Shown here piece by piece: positions 1 to 10,895 of a DNA stretch of 64,000 nt; within the stretch, counting starts at the first letter, position 1; every line of letters starts with the position of its first letter. Origin of the DNA: Gymnothorax reevesii (taxonomy: Eukaryota; Chordata; Actinopteri; Anguilliformes; Muraenidae); the NCBI GenBank assembly GCA_029721435.1, contig CM056578.1, positions 14,569,411 through 14,633,410 of the forward strand, given 5' to 3'. A program made the translations under genes and the position numbers. A model generated the notes under the pieces. It saw nothing but the letters and a program-made list of their open reading frames with translations. It had not been told where the DNA came from and did no database searches.

Positions 1-697
1 AATGCTTGAGATGCTTTACTACGCTTCCAGTATTTTCCTCCCCTGCTTAATGTCCACAAGGTCTGCAAGATAATGGCTAACTGCCTAAAAACAATCATAA
101 TACTGTAACCTGAGTTGGTAGAGATCGCTGGTGGGGAAATATTGGGCTGTGGGGTCATTGAGACAGTTGGTAGAGGTAGGTGTAAGGGTAGTTGTTGGTG
201 GGGGAACCAAAACAAGTGAGTTTTATCAGTTTTGTAACCTCAATTAGATTTTTAAGATAAAAGTCCCAAAATGTAGCACATTTAGCCATTCTTGTCAAGG
301 TAATATTGATGTGTATGGAATAAATGCAAAATAGTAACCCTTATATCTTCTAATACTGTACATCAAAGGTATGGATTGTCATTAATGCCTCTATACATCT
401 TTCTTAAAATTCTTCATGTCCACTGGGACTTGAGCACCGATATTTGGAAGGCCCTTTCTTCCAATGTCCCGTGTGAAACATGGAGATGGAAAAGTAAGCG
501 CCCACGTTTAGTTTGGGGGTGGTTAAAAAAACTTTTTTATACAGGGCTTTCCAAATTCGAAAGCAATTATATAATGCAAAATAGAAATTAATTAACTAGT
601 TTCTCCATTATTAATAACAAATATGAACTTATGACACACTTTGACTTTTAATTAATTAGATTTTTTTGCAAACCAAAATCTTTTTCTTCAGTTCAAT
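1..697. other. Unassigned AT-rich sequence
   Basis: No open reading frame with a recognisable domain and no clear repeat structure is seen here. The longest frame, 376-591 on the plus strand, is short, low in complexity and without a known motif, so I do not call it a gene. The stretch ends at the TA target dinucleotide of the Tc1-like element. Confidence 0.6.
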
Positions 698-699
698 TA

Positions 700-2207
700 T
701 ACTCAGCAACAAAAGTTTCTGTGACACCAATATTGTTAATTATTTTTCATAACGCAATTATGAAATTGTCACACATGGTGATATCAGACTGAAACAGTAC
801 ACGTAAACACAACATTGAAATGGAAATCATGAAAATGCGAGAAAATGACTGCACGTGAAAATGTGCGTAAATCATGCTTGTGGATGGCAATAAAAGAGGA
901 GAATTTTTGGAATGTTCACATTGTGCCTGATGAACGACGGAAGCATCACTTATCGAAAACACAGCCATTTCGGATCAGGAACTCTACCCTCTAAATGCCA
1001 AGACTGTCTGAAAATGATCGGTGGAGGGCCATTGGGATGATTGAATCCGGAACCTCGCAGAGGGAAGTTGCTCATCGCCTGAATGTCCACCGAAACACCT
1101 TTTGGAACTTATGGCAGCGTCATCAGCAGACAAGACATGTCAGAGACCGTCCTCGCAGCGGCCGTCCACGAGTAACCACTCCCAGACAGGACAACTGGAT
1201 TCGAACAACCCATCTCCGAAATCGATTCCAACCTGCAACCATAACTGCAAGAACGATACCTGGTTTGAGGCGACTGTCTGCACAGACAATCCGTCGCCGT
1301 CTTCGTCATTTTGGCATTGTCCCACGTCGGCCAGCAAGACGTCCAATACTCACAGTACAACACCGACGACTGCGTCTACAGTGGGCACAACAACATCGAC
1401 GGTGGATCCAACGTCAGTGGGATCTTGTACTCTTCACTGATGAATCAAGATTCATGCTTAACCGATGTGATGGTCGTTTACGTGTATACCGTCGACGTTG
1501 AGAACGTTATGCCAACAACTGTGTTCAGGAATTTGATCGTTTTGGAGGTGGTAGTGTCATGATTTGGGGAGGGATCACGGCTAGAAACAGAACAGATTTG
1601 CTTGTTATTGATGGAAATCTGACAGGTCAAAGATATCGCGATGAAGTGCTACGGCCATTGGTGGTACCGTTTTTGATGCAACATGGTCCCGGAATAACGC
1701 TGCAACATGATAACGCCAGACCACACGTTGCAAGGATTGTACAGCAGTATCTGATGCAACAACATGTCAATGTCCTGCCATGGCCAGCCAGATCCCAAGA
1801 CATGTCCCCAATCGAGCATCTTTGGGACGAGATGGATCGACGTTTGCGGCGGTTGGATAACCCGCCAGCTACACTCCAGGAATTGCGACAACGTCTACGT
1901 CAGATTTGGAATGACATCCCACAGCAATTTCTGGCACATCTGATTCGGTCCATGCGCCGGAGATGCGTTGCTTGCATCATGGCACGAGGAAGTCACACCC
2001 GGTATTGAAGTGTGAAGGTTACAATTGGTTAGACGTCAGACAAGTGCTTCATGACGCATGAAAATGACATTTTTCGTTTTGAGTGACGTTGGCACTGAAA
2101 AGTCAGTGTTTCTCCTGTTAAATAAACATATTGATTGCATTGAGATCTTTGCGTGTCATTTATAACATACACATAAATGGTGTCACAGAAACTTTTGTTG
2201 CTGAGTA
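700..2207 (+). mobile_element. Tc1-like DNA transposon, ends intact
   Basis: A 1508-bp element bounded by about 30-bp perfect terminal inverted repeats at 700-729 and 2178-2207, both reading TACTCAGCAACAAAAG inward, and flanked by TA at 698-699 and 2208-2209, the target duplication of Tc1/mariner elements. The single gene inside is a DD34E transposase on the plus strand, about 295 bp from the left end and 200 bp from the right end. The inverted repeats are short and simple, unlike the roughly 200-bp repeats of the other Tc1 element at 52.7 kb, so the two belong to different families. Structure and ends are seen directly; family assignment follows Tc1 norms. Confidence 0.95.
995..2008 (+). pseudogene. 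Tc1-like transposase with one nonsense codon
   Basis: This frame encodes a transposase of about 337 residues, normal for Tc1 (about 340). Residues 1-115 form the paired-like helix-turn-helix DNA-binding part with a GRPR motif near residue 56. The catalytic triad is visible: D149 in FTDESRF, D239 in QHDNARPH and E274 in SPIEHLWDE, with 34 residues between the last two (DD34E). The only lesion is a TGA at 1499-1501 (codon 169), between the first and second catalytic residues; the frame reopens immediately and stays in phase to 2008. A truncated product from the first ATG would lack two catalytic residues. The stop probably arose from a tryptophan or arginine codon by a single transition. Start chosen at the first ATG that precedes the HTH. 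Confidence 0.93.
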
Positions 2208-2385
2208 TATAATAATAGGTTTAAGTGTATCTAATACACCAATGAGCCACAGGATTAAAACCTCCTGCTTAATATAGTGACATTCTCCCTTGTGCTGCCA
2301 AAACAGCTCCATAAACCTGATGCCACTTGAATCATTTAAATTCACAGTGACTTGTGCCACCGTACCCCTTTTATTATTTTATTTA

Positions 2386-2462
2386 TTAACCTTTATTTAA
2401 CCAGCAAAGTCCTGCTGAGATTGAAATCTCTTTTTCAAGGGAGTCCTGGTTTCAACCAGGGG
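2386..2462 (+). repeat. Dispersed fish repeat (TTTATTTAACC type), copy 1
   Basis: A block of about 77 bp beginning AACCTTTATTTAACCAGC, followed by GAGATTGAAATCTCTTTTTC and a CCTGGT end. The same block recurs at 3251-3340 in the same orientation. I know this sequence as a frequent dispersed repeat of teleost genomes but cannot name the family. The central GAGATT...AATCTC is a small palindrome. Confidence 0.7.
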
Positions 2463-2550
2463 TGTGTTTCCCAAAAGCGTAGTTTGTCCATTCACAGTGA
2501 ATGGGCCCAACTATACGAGTTAGAATCTCTGATTTTGACAAATGCACCCC
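2459..2550. repeat. Short inverted-repeat element, GGGGTG termini
   Basis: About 92 bp with imperfect inverted ends: the left reads GGGGTGTGTTTCCCAAAAGC and the right, reversed, GGGGTGCATTTGTCAAAATC. This resembles the tiny nonautonomous DNA elements of fish that start GGGGTGCRTTTCCC. It abuts the end of the preceding repeat. No target duplication is obvious. Confidence 0.45.
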
Positions 2551-3250
2551 AGAAGGATAACCTTCATCGGCATGGAACATCCAAATAGCCATGGGTGCCT
2601 AAAACCCTGTCGCTGTATGGGGATGTGAGGGACAGCAAAGGAAGGGAAGGAACTGTAAGATTGCCAAAAAGGGAAGGGTTGGGCAGAAATTTTTGAACTG
2701 ACATTGTGCGATATGAAAGTTTACAGACACATTCATTCATACATGTAGTCCTGTACGACACATTTTCACATAGCGCTTTTTACATCAAATTTTGTAACTT
2801 TCATAAACTTCACATTTCAAAATGGTTATATGTCATTGTTTCTCATGGACAATGTCCAAATAAAAGGAGAAGTACAGTGATCTTATTGATTTCTTATGGG
2901 ACCACTTTGTCAAAGATAATATTTATTGAAAGCATACATCGAGTTCTCTGTTCGGAGAGATCCCTGCCAGTCCAAGCATGGAACAGAAGGCAGGGAGCTG
3001 CAACTAACCCCCCCACCCCTCCATAGAACAGAGCCTCCAGCAACAATGATCTTGAGGAAACGTTGTTATTGAATGCAAATTAGTCATGCAGAGCAGGGTT
3101 ACAGAATGCTAAAATAGGACAGGTGACGCGGAGGAGGAGGAGGGTTGTTAAGCGTTTGTGCTGAGGAGTCGCTTCTCAGAAGCCAAAGCTTTAATAAGCC
3201 AGCATATTATTGGTCAAACAGTCATGAGACAGCAAAGACAGATGACAGTC
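2551..3250. other. Unassigned sequence
   Basis: Apart from a C-rich tract near 3008-3020 and a purine-rich stretch near 3130-3146, nothing structured is seen. Open frames here (for example 2706-3026 plus) show no known domain. Confidence 0.5.
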
Positions 3251-3615
3251 TATTTATGTAACCTTTATTTAACCAGGTAGAAAAACCCATTGAGATCGAA
3301 ATCTCTTTTACAAGGGTGACCAGGCCAAGAGGACTGCAGCACACCTCACAATATAATAGAATCAACCGGTAAAAATAAGTAAAATTCAATCTAAAAATTA
3401 ATACATTGAATCTTCTAAAGTGCAGGCATTTTTTAAAAACATAGAGGCAATTTTAGTAAGACAGGCACTGTTCTATAATCTCACATTGTTGATCAGTTAA
3501 AGTAGTGCAAACGATTGTTAAGAGGGACAAGTTCTGACATCTTCAGGTCAGTCTGGAGTGTATTCCAGGCCGAAGGGGCGGCAAAACAGAATGCCCTTTT
3601 GCCTAGTTCAATCCT
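3251..3615 (+). repeat. Dispersed fish repeat, longer copy 2
   Basis: The first 90 bp match the repeat at 2386-2462 (AACCTTTATTTAACCAGG, then GAGATCGAAATCTCTTTTAC). It continues through an AT-rich middle into a block at about 3525-3615 (TTCCAGGCCGAAGGGGCGGC, then AGAATGCCCTTTTGCC) that I recognise as the usual downstream part of the same teleost repeat. No complete protein frame is present. Direction is given as the strand matching copy 1. Confidence 0.6.
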
Positions 3616-5193
3616 GATGATAAATAATCTATAATTAGTATATTAGTTAACTTCCTGACTAATAATTAAAATAAGTAATTTGTATGCTTATTCAAATAAT
3701 TTATACATTATTGACTCATCTGAACAACTACATAAGTTAACGTCTGTTCACATGACTTCACTGAAGTGTTAGCATTGTTCATCCAGTGGAGGCACTCTGC
3801 CATTCATACGGCATTTAATTGGGTATAGGAGGTTGGGTAACTTTTGCGGATTTAACATTCCTTACCTGCCAATCATCTGGTGTGGTTGCTAAGCATCAAA
3901 GTAAAGGTGTGAATATGAAATACCATAAGCCCTAATCCCATGGCCCCATGCAACTTTGTGAATGTTATTTTATTTAAAAAAAGAAGGAAAAAAAAAACAT
4001 GACCGCATGAAGTGAGATTCGGTTCATTGCACAGCTGTCATGAGGGGTGACAAACAGTGACATTGTTCTGAGCTTTGAGCAGTGAGGGGTCCCAGAGGTA
4101 ATCGAATTTGTGGAAAGTTCAGGACAGTACAGTATTCGGACTTTGAAGCAGTATTGCTTTGGCTCTTCACTCCTGTAATGAACAATATAAAAGGAATATG
4201 AGGTTAAAGTAAGAATTGTAGACTATAATTTGGGGGTATTTACAATTAAATCCAGATTGGGCTACATTCCTTAGAAATTCATATATTTCATGCAGCATGA
4301 ATGTTCAAGTAATTACCACACAATATTTTTTTGGGCTAAGGAATCCTTTGTTCACACAATTTTGGCCTGGAAATATGTCTCAGTTATTTATATGTTTCTC
4401 CTGCAGGGACAATGGATAATCTGTAACTGTGTAAATAGAAAATCTTGCTTATTAGCGAAATTCCATCCTTTGAACCTTTGCCCCTTTTCAGGTAAATAGG
4501 AAGCTACTTTAAAATAACCATGTGCATGCAGAAATCTGAAGATTAATGTAAATCATAAATTAGTGCTCGATTTTGCTTTTGAAATACACCCAGAGAAAGC
4601 TTTTAACCTCTGAGCTAGCATTTATATCAAGTGTTATCCTGAGGACTTCGCTGTGGGGGTTGACTTGTAGTAATGAGTAGCAACAGGCCAAAAAAGCGGA
4701 TACAATTATAAAATTAAGAGCAGTAATTGAACTGCTTGCTGGTACAAAATTAGAAGAGTTTTTATAGGAGGAAAAGTCCAGTGTGTGAGAGACTTTTTGT
4801 TCCAGCCAAGAGTCGCATCACTGGTCTTAAAAAAAAAAAAAGGAGCTTGCCAGCCCTCTGCTCTGTCTGGGTTGTAGTGGTGAGGACAACAGAATTAATC
4901 TTGAGAACAAAAACAGCAGTAACAGCCAGACAGTATATTTCCCCCAGAAATCATAGCTTGCTGTTTTTTTTTTCTTCTTACTTCATTGTGGAGGAGATGA
5001 ATCTTCGAGATGAAAAGTGTGAAGTAATTCAAATATGGATGTACAAAAAACACTAAGATATATTTACATCCATTACAGAGAGCATATATCTTCAGTGAGA
5101 CATTGGAGCAACTTGGGCCACCTCCTTAAGGTCACACATATCATGCAAGGTTGTATCTCCAGGGCTCAAGCCCAAGCTGGTAGACATTTCAAT
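3616..5193. other. Unassigned AT-rich sequence
   Basis: Contains simple A runs (3976-3997, 4827-4843) and a T run near 4963-4972. Reading frames are short and without known motifs. I see no inverted-repeat ends or coding domain. Confidence 0.5.
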
Positions 5194-5198
5194 GTGTT
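5194..5198 (+). repeat. 5-bp target duplication GTGTT (left)
   Basis: GTGTT immediately precedes the TG that opens the solo LTR and is repeated exactly at 6346-6350 after its terminal CA. This marks the integration site. Confidence 0.9.
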
Positions 5199-6345
5199 TG
5201 TTATGGTTATGGTTTTTTGTCATGTTTATGTTCATGCTTATGTTCGGGATCAGTGTTCATGATTTTGTCTTTTATTTATTCTTTTTGGTTATTGTAATTC
5301 TCAGGTTTTTAGTTCATTCCATTTCTCAGTTCCATTGCACTTGTCTCCCCCTGTCTTGTGATCTAGTTGGTTCGGTCCGTCTTCCTGGTCTGTGTGCGCA
5401 CTTAAATCGGGTTATTAAAATGAATTCTGGTGAAGAATATATACCTTCGATTCTCATTTACTTCCTTCATCTTACTGTTCTGATTACTAACAAAACTAAC
5501 TTTTGTATTTTGTATCATAGTCTACTAGCACAACTAATCCATGTATATAGATAACAAACTTACCAACGAGCACTCTAGTTAAATCTCTGAAGTTGCACCG
5601 CTACTAATTTTGACTAATTCCCTCTCAGCAATCGCCCAGTTTAAATCTCCACCTTTTGTTCAGCTTTACCTGTCTCCCCCGGTGTTTCCGCGAGATCTCT
5701 CGCATGTGCTTAATTGCTTTTCTGCACTCGTAATCTATACACTTAGAGCTCCCTGACGGGAGCAGTTTAAATGTCATAGGTTGTCTGTGTGATTCCCGTC
5801 CGCGTCTTGGCTTTCGCCAATTTTCGTTATTAGGGTTTCCTTCACGTGATTCTCCCATTGTAATTGGTCTGATTCAGCTCACCTGTTCCCTGCATAGCAT
5901 GTGACTTTCCTCCCCTCTATTTAAGCAGTCTTTTCCTTGTCAGAACATTGATCAATATTTCTTTGTACAGAGCGCGGTGTATGCCATTGAGTATTGTTTT
6001 TCTTCTATTGGTTTATCCAGTACGATTCTTGCCATTGCTCTTCTTGTATTATTTTGTCTTTTTGGATTTTGACCCATTTTTGTATGACCACGATTTCGGT
6101 GTTTAGATGCCCTGTTTATGACCCTTGGCTTTGTTCATCGACTACGACTTTTTGCATACCGTTTATGCACCTTTGCTCATCTGTCTTCCTGGTTCTGACC
6201 CCTGCCTTTCTAGTCGACACTATTTGGATTTCGTATTGTGGTTTGGCAATTCTTGTGTTTTTTTGAATTTGACTCGGACGTCAATAAAAGCATTCATTTT
6301 TTGGATTTCCGCCTCTCGCATGTGGGTCCTGAACGCACCGTCGCA
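5199..6345 (+). mobile_element. Solo LTR of a Ty3/gypsy-type element, copy A
   Basis: A 1147-bp unit that opens TGTTATGGTTATGG and closes in CGCACCGTCGCA, with TG...CA ends and a perfect 5-bp duplication (GTGTT) on both sides. A TATA-like TATTTAAG lies at 5918-5925 and an AATAAA at 6283-6288, in the order expected for a plus-strand LTR promoter and polyadenylation signal. No internal retroviral coding region adjoins it, so it is a solo LTR, the usual product of LTR-LTR recombination. It is collinear with the LTR at 61342-62404 and, reversed, with the interrupted LTR at 7516-9543. Open frames inside it (for example 5994-6562) are by-products of this sequence. The superfamily is inferred from the duplication length and end sequence, not from coding sequence. 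Confidence 0.92.
5918..5925 (+). promoter_or_regulatory. TATA-like box of solo LTR A
   Basis: TATTTAAG sits about two thirds through the LTR, upstream of the AATAAA at 6283-6288. The homologous LTR at 61.3 kb has TATTTAGA at the same place. Promoter activity is inferred from position only. Confidence 0.5.
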
Positions 6346-6350
6346 GTGTT

Positions 6351-6829
6351 TGCTGTCACCAGGGCTTTCCATCAAATCTTTAGCTTTGACTCAAGTGGAA
6401 GCAGGGGTAATGTTCTCTCAACCTCAGACATTTCTGATGATACGGGCACACTTCGGTGGAGTACATACCAGTGGCGTGCCGTCAGATGTCGGGAAGGCCT
6501 TCAGTAACATCACCCTTTCCTGTATAATTTCTCTTAAATGGTTTGCAATCAGGTTTGCCTGATTAACAATCAGTTTATTAACTGAAAAGCCACCGCCAAT
6601 GCATGACACGTAATAATTAACGAATGACAAAGCGATTACCCGTCGGCTATGTAGATATAATTGATGTGACTCCGCAAGGATGACAATATGCAAAAAACCC
6701 GGAACTTTCGCGGACTTTGTGGCAATTACTTTCGTTATTATTACTCAGCTGTGCGTCTAACAACGCATTTGAGCTATCACTGCATTCAGACGAGAAAACA
6801 GATTCTCTTGGCTTGTTACTCAATTAACC
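6351..6829. other. Unassigned sequence
   Basis: No domain, repeat match within the window or terminal structure is seen between the solo LTR and the following dispersed repeat. Confidence 0.4.
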
Positions 6830-7085
6830 TCGCAAACTAATTTACGCAAATCCAGAAATTATAAAGACGTAGGCGATTGATATTTTCCATCGTCATTGAT
6901 GTGCGGAAGTAAACGCTGTATATATTCGTAGTGCAATGTATAACAAGGCTTTCAAAAATAAATTAGATTCTCGTCGGTTCCACCAATCAGTCTGAGCAAC
7001 TGTTTCTAATCGGGGAGGTAAACTGCGAGAGGTGTCTGTCATTAAGAAGTGAAAGGTGAGGTTATTGATAGCCGAGTGTGTCTGC
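6830..7085 (+). repeat. Dispersed repeat B, copy 1
   Basis: Collinear with 26655-26890: shared blocks include AACTAATTTACRCAAATC, AAATTATAAAGAC, AAAATAAATTAGAT, TAATCGGGRGRTGTAAACTG and AAAGGTGAGG, in the same order and orientation. Divergence is high with small gaps, so both copies are old. No coding potential is apparent. The repeat family is not known to me. Confidence 0.7.
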
Positions 7086-7510
7086 CGACGGACCGTCAAT
7101 GGTATATACTCAACTAAAAGAGTCCTGCTCACCAGATGATTCAACATAAAATTATTCATTATGTGCCCATAGGACTAGCTTGTAAACAAGTCCTCATGAC
7201 AAGTAACCCAGCTTGTTCCCTTGGTTTTGATGGCACATGGGTACTTTTCAAAGAGCTGAAACAACACCCCACCCTATTTTTTTTTTTTGTGTGTGTGGTT
7301 TTGACATTTTTAGCAACTGTGCATGGATCCTCCTTTGTCCCAGCAGTCATACCTGTGTCCCCATTAAGCCGTCACGTATAGCTGTGACATGTTACGGGGC
7401 ATCTGGTTTTCTGAAGTTTTGGTTAAATCCGTTGAACTCCCTTGATATTTGCTTGCTCATATTTGCCTGTCGTGATGGTTTGCTATGGGTGGATCATAGA
7501 AGGGTAGGAC
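7086..7510. other. Unassigned sequence with T10 and GT run
   Basis: Nothing coding is recognised. A T tract followed by GTGTGTG lies near 7278-7297. The stretch ends at the CTTCT duplication of the next LTR. Confidence 0.4.
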
Positions 7511-7678
7511 CTTCTTGTGAGGTTGCATTCAGGAACCGGTCGCGAGAATCCTGGAGTGCAGGGAAAGTAATTTTATTAAGCGAGGGGGGGAAAAGCCCTG
7601 CAGGGCCGAAGGCAACAGTACAGAGTCCACAATCCAAAAATCACAATCCACACGGCAGAATCCGAATCGAAAAACCAG

Positions 7679-7838
7679 GGCAGCAAACACAATAATCGTA
7701 GTCGGGCAAAACAGGTTCGGTACACAAGCACAGGTCTTTCAGAGAAGCAAAAGCCAAAATCCAGTGGGCGTAATCCGAACCGTTAACAGGGCAGCAAACA
7801 CAAAACTCGTAGTCGGGCAAAAAAGGGTTCGTAGACAG
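7679..7838. repeat. Internal tandem duplication in LTR copy B
   Basis: Two units, 7679-7729 and 7788-7838, share CAGGGCAGCAAACACAA and CGTAGTCGGGCAAAA, giving a period of about 109 bp. The flanking stretches CAAAAATCACAATCC and AAGCCAAAATCCAGTGG are more diverged counterparts. The duplication is not evident in the other LTR copies. Confidence 0.7.
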
Positions 7839-8260
7839 ATGCAGACAAAAGTACCAAAAAACAGAGCCAAAAATCGATAGTCAGACAGTCCAGTCAGAAG
7901 AATAACACTATGAATACAAGGCGAAGATGAGAGCAGCACAAGTAAACAAGAGAAACGTTCTGACAGGGATCTGCTGTGAGAAGACTCCTAATATACACAT
8001 ACAGGAGGTGTTAAACAGAACCCAGGTGCAGGAAGTCAGACTAATTACAAAGGAGGGAACATGAGGGAGAACCTAATCCCATGAAATCGGATCACAAGAC
8101 AGCCTATTGACAGATATACGGTTCCGGTTAAGGAGTTCTAATGTGCATAGATAATGAGAGAAAGTACAGAGTGAGCAGGTGTGGAGGATCCACTGAAACG
8201 CAGCAAAGAAGATTAGGTAAAGGTAAGAGGTGGAGACTAGAGCAGGGCGAGTGCTGAGAG

Positions 8261-8614
8261 CTTGTTGCCGCTCGCATCAAATTCAAGACTTTGGTGCTAG
8301 CCTACTTGGGAGTCAACAAAACAGCTCCAGCATACATCCACAGACTGTTCAGACCTTACACCCCTGGCAGAGCACTCCGCTCTGCTACTTCTGGTCGCCT
8401 GGCTCCTCCCCCTCTCCGATCCTCCCCTTCCCGCTCAAAGCTGTTATCTGTCCTGGTACCTCATTGGTGGAATGATCTACCTATCGAGGTCAGGACAGCA
8501 GAATCCTTGAGCACCTTCAAGCGCCGCCTGAAAACCCACCTCTTCAGGCTCTACCTTTCCCCTACTCCACTGCCCCGAATCCTGTCCCTACTTCCCTTCA
8601 TTTGTTGCACTTAA
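8261..8614 (+). pseudogene. L2 reverse transcriptase C-terminal fragment
   Basis: Reads as the C-terminal 117 residues of an L2/CR1-type ORF2 protein: an ARIKFKTLVLAYLG helix, then APAYIHRLFRPY, a proline-rich linker, LSVLVPHWWNDLP and a final STFKRRLKTHLFRLY. This block follows the polymerase domain in L2 LINEs; neither polymerase nor endonuclease motifs are present. The frame is open to its natural stop at 8612-8614. There is no start codon of its own; upstream in phase a TGA at 8255-8257 lies in LTR sequence. It cannot make a functional enzyme. Confidence 0.9.
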
Positions 8615-9004
8615 TTTTGTTTACCTTTTTTCCTGATCGTTGCCGCTTGATTTGGTTTCACCTTTCATTCTGTTGCACCCTATTTTGTCAGTTTACTTGA
8701 TTTTCCTGCCCCTTTGTTGCAGTTGACCTGTTGCCCTTTTGTTGCACTTATTTTATTACCCTTTTCTTGCACTTGACTCTGCCCCCTTGTTGCTCTTGCC
8801 TCTGTTGCACTTGACCTTGTTGCCATTTTGTTCACTTGACCTTGCCCTTTGCCCTTTGTTATTGGTTTAGATCTGTAACAATGGAACTTGTTCTGTCACT
8901 TACTGTTAGCACTTGTACTTGTCTCCTAGGAGCTCTGCACTTTTGTACTGATCTTGTGCACTTTTGTACGTCACTCTGGATAAGAGCGTCTGCTAAGAAC
9001 CTGT

Positions 9005-9026
9005 CATGTAATGTAATGTAATGTAA
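9005..9026 (+). repeat. (TGTAA)n LINE tail
   Basis: About four TGTAA units end the L2 copy. In UnaL2-type LINEs the short tail repeat is made during target-primed reverse transcription and is not a random microsatellite. Confidence 0.85.
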
Positions 9027-9548
9027 CTAGTAAGATGCAGCTATAGAATCCCTAGTGCTCGTTAGTAAGTTAGTATTATATACAATGTAAGTCTAGGCTA
9101 GTAGATTTAACAAAACGACAAACTGTTTGTATTGGTCAGTAAAATAGCAAAGCAAGGTGAAGGAAGTAAACGAGATTGGAAGGAATGGTTGAAATCCAGA
9201 AACCATTAAATCACCCGAAAGAGTGGCACGCAATACCGGGGCTGTGAGCAAAAACAAGACGAGACCAGACTGGGGGAGACAAAGTGCAATGCATGGGTGA
9301 AAGCAAAACACGGACCGGAATAATAGCGGGAACTGTGGATACAGGTAAAACTAAATATGGCGATAACAAAAACATGGCAAAACTACACATGAACATATCC
9401 AAGTAACCAAATCATAATACACATTCCAAGGCACAGTCAGGCAATGCAGAGATCAGAAACCATATCAGAGAGAATGTAACCAAAGCATGGGCAAACAGAT
9501 CAGGATCATGAAAATCATGGCAATGCAGAGCAGAATCATAACACTTCT

Positions 9549-10715
9549 GGGGTGTCAGGTTCTAAGAACTGCTCTTCACATACAATCTTGTGACAATCAA
9601 AGAGATTGAACCTTCATGTAGTTATTGATGTGTGGGTGAAGGGTGAGTGCCCTGCTGGTAAGAATATGACTGGTGATTGGAGCTAAATGAAGGCTTGTAT
9701 GGAGTGTTTCGATCATTTGTCTTACTGAAAATCACAAAAAATCTTTTGGCTCTGATATTGTAACTTGAAGCAATAATCAGTGAAGCATTAGTCTTGTAAA
9801 TGCATTGTGGAATTTTCCATATCCATTCTCACCTTAATGTTGTTTGACCTCTCATTTAAAAACTGGAAGGGGTCAGCATTTTGCTTAAGAAGTTGTCTGA
9901 AAAGTGACCATTTGTGTTAATTTACTACAAAAATAAGGATTAACAGTGGTCCACTTCAGTGAGGATGCACAAACAGTGAGGATTTCAATTTAACGAGATC
10001 CTTTGGGTTGTTTGTTTAGACAAAGATACAATAATTAATTAACTGTTCAAGAAGAGGGTCTTCAATAAACGAGTCCTCACAGGAACCACAGAGTAGCCAC
10101 TTGGAGGCCATCTTGGAACCACAGCTTAAACTTCAAGTCATGCTTTCCAAAAAAGGAGGTCTGGGTTTTCCTCAGTAGAGAATCTTATTTTTGTCCCTCA
10201 TGAATCCTCTTAAAATTAGAGTGAATGCTCCAAGAACAATTTTGCCCAAAAAACTAGAACTCAGCAGGGTTTTTTAGTCATATTCTATGGCTCCTTCTGT
10301 GGCCATGTTTTATGTCCGCTGGAAGTATAAGACCAGATGCGATGGTGAAAACAATATGGCTTAAAATGGTTTGAGTCATGTTTTGCGACCCCTATCCAAT
10401 TGTAGCTGATCTGTGGGTACTGAAACTTGCTCTCTTGTCTGACAAGGCTGCCATAATGCAGGTATATATGGAGTAGTCGAACTCAGTGGCTTTTCTATTT
10501 TTTGGAATCTTGAAACTTGGAGGGTGTAAATGCGGTCACTTATGGACTGTACAGTCCATAAGGCTATTCATCTGCAAGGAGTTGTATAATGGCTGCCATA
10601 GGGCAGTCAGCTAATGATTTGCAAAAAAGAATCATCACAGTAGGTAAAGAGAGGGGCAAAAGGTTCTCTTGGGGTGAGCATGAGGGTACTCAAGATCTTA
10701 AATTGTAGTTGTCAA
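9549..10715. other. Unassigned sequence
   Basis: No reading frame with a known domain and no inverted-repeat boundary is seen. Base composition is AT-rich and non-repetitive. Confidence 0.5.
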
Positions 10716-10718
10716 AAC

Positions 10719-10895
10719 TGTCTCAATGTAAGAAGGTTGTGAGTTAAAATCTGGCCTGGGCCCTGTCTGTGTGAGAGTTTGCGTGTTCTCTTTGCGTTCC
10801 TGTGAGACGTTGGTGTGGATATAGGACCGGCCCAGCCCCCTCTGTAACCCTGACCATGAAAAAATGAGTTGGATAATGAACAGATGGATGAGTGA
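10719..10895 (+). repeat. SINE fragment, internally deleted
   Basis: Degenerate copy of the tRNA-derived SINE seen in full at 47960-48306: AGAAGGTTGTGAGTTAAAAT, then GGCCTGGGCCCTGTCTGTGTG, then a jump to the 3' portion CCCTGACCATGAAAAAATGA and an ACAGATGGATG end. The middle (about 150 bp of the full copy) is missing and the B box is decayed. Confidence 0.75.

Larger units (their letters stand above)
8261..9026 (+). mobile_element. L2-clade LINE, 5'-truncated 3' fragment
   Basis: A 766-bp insertion within LTR copy B. It begins inside the last part of the reverse transcriptase gene, continues through a T- and C-rich 3' UTR, and ends in CTCTGGATAAGAGCGTCTGC followed by a TGTAATGTAATGTAATGTAA tail. 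That 3' hairpin region and TGTAA tail are diagnostic of L2-clade LINEs such as eel UnaL2, whose tail is recognised by the reverse transcriptase. The left boundary is set by comparison with LTR copies A and C: LTR sequence runs to GTGCTGAGAG at 8260 and resumes at CTAGTAAGATGCAGC about 9027. Confidence 0.92.
7516..9543 (-). mobile_element. Solo LTR copy B, minus strand, split by an L2 LINE
   Basis: On the minus strand this unit opens TGTTATGATTCTGC at 9543 and ends TGCAACCTCACA at 7516, with the duplication CTTCT at 7511-7515 and 9544-9548. Without the L2 insertion at 8261-9026 it would be about 1.26 kb, close to LTR copies A (1147 bp) and C (1063 bp). It is collinear with them: GGTGGAGACTAGAGCAGG at 8229, the CGAGCACT-type block (reversed, near 9055) and the final GGTTCCTGAATGCA match. 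It contains an internal direct duplication of about 50 bp at 7679-7729 and 7788-7838 (CAGGGCAGCAAACACAA, then CGTAGTCGGGCAAAA), specific to this copy. No adjacent gag or pol is found. Confidence 0.88.

Noticed and set aside
376..591. 71-codon open frame near the window start
   Set aside because: No recognisable domain, low coding character and no upstream promoter or splice signals; treated as chance.
1102..1440. Second open frame overlapping the Tc1-like transposase
   Set aside because: It is a shifted reading of the transposase gene with Ser/Thr-rich nonsense composition; the true phase has HTH and catalytic motifs.
5994..6562. Open frames with hydrophobic, membrane-like stretches
   Set aside because: They lie in the T-rich part of the solo LTR and recur in the homologous LTR at 62.1-62.4 kb as diverged, unconserved frames.
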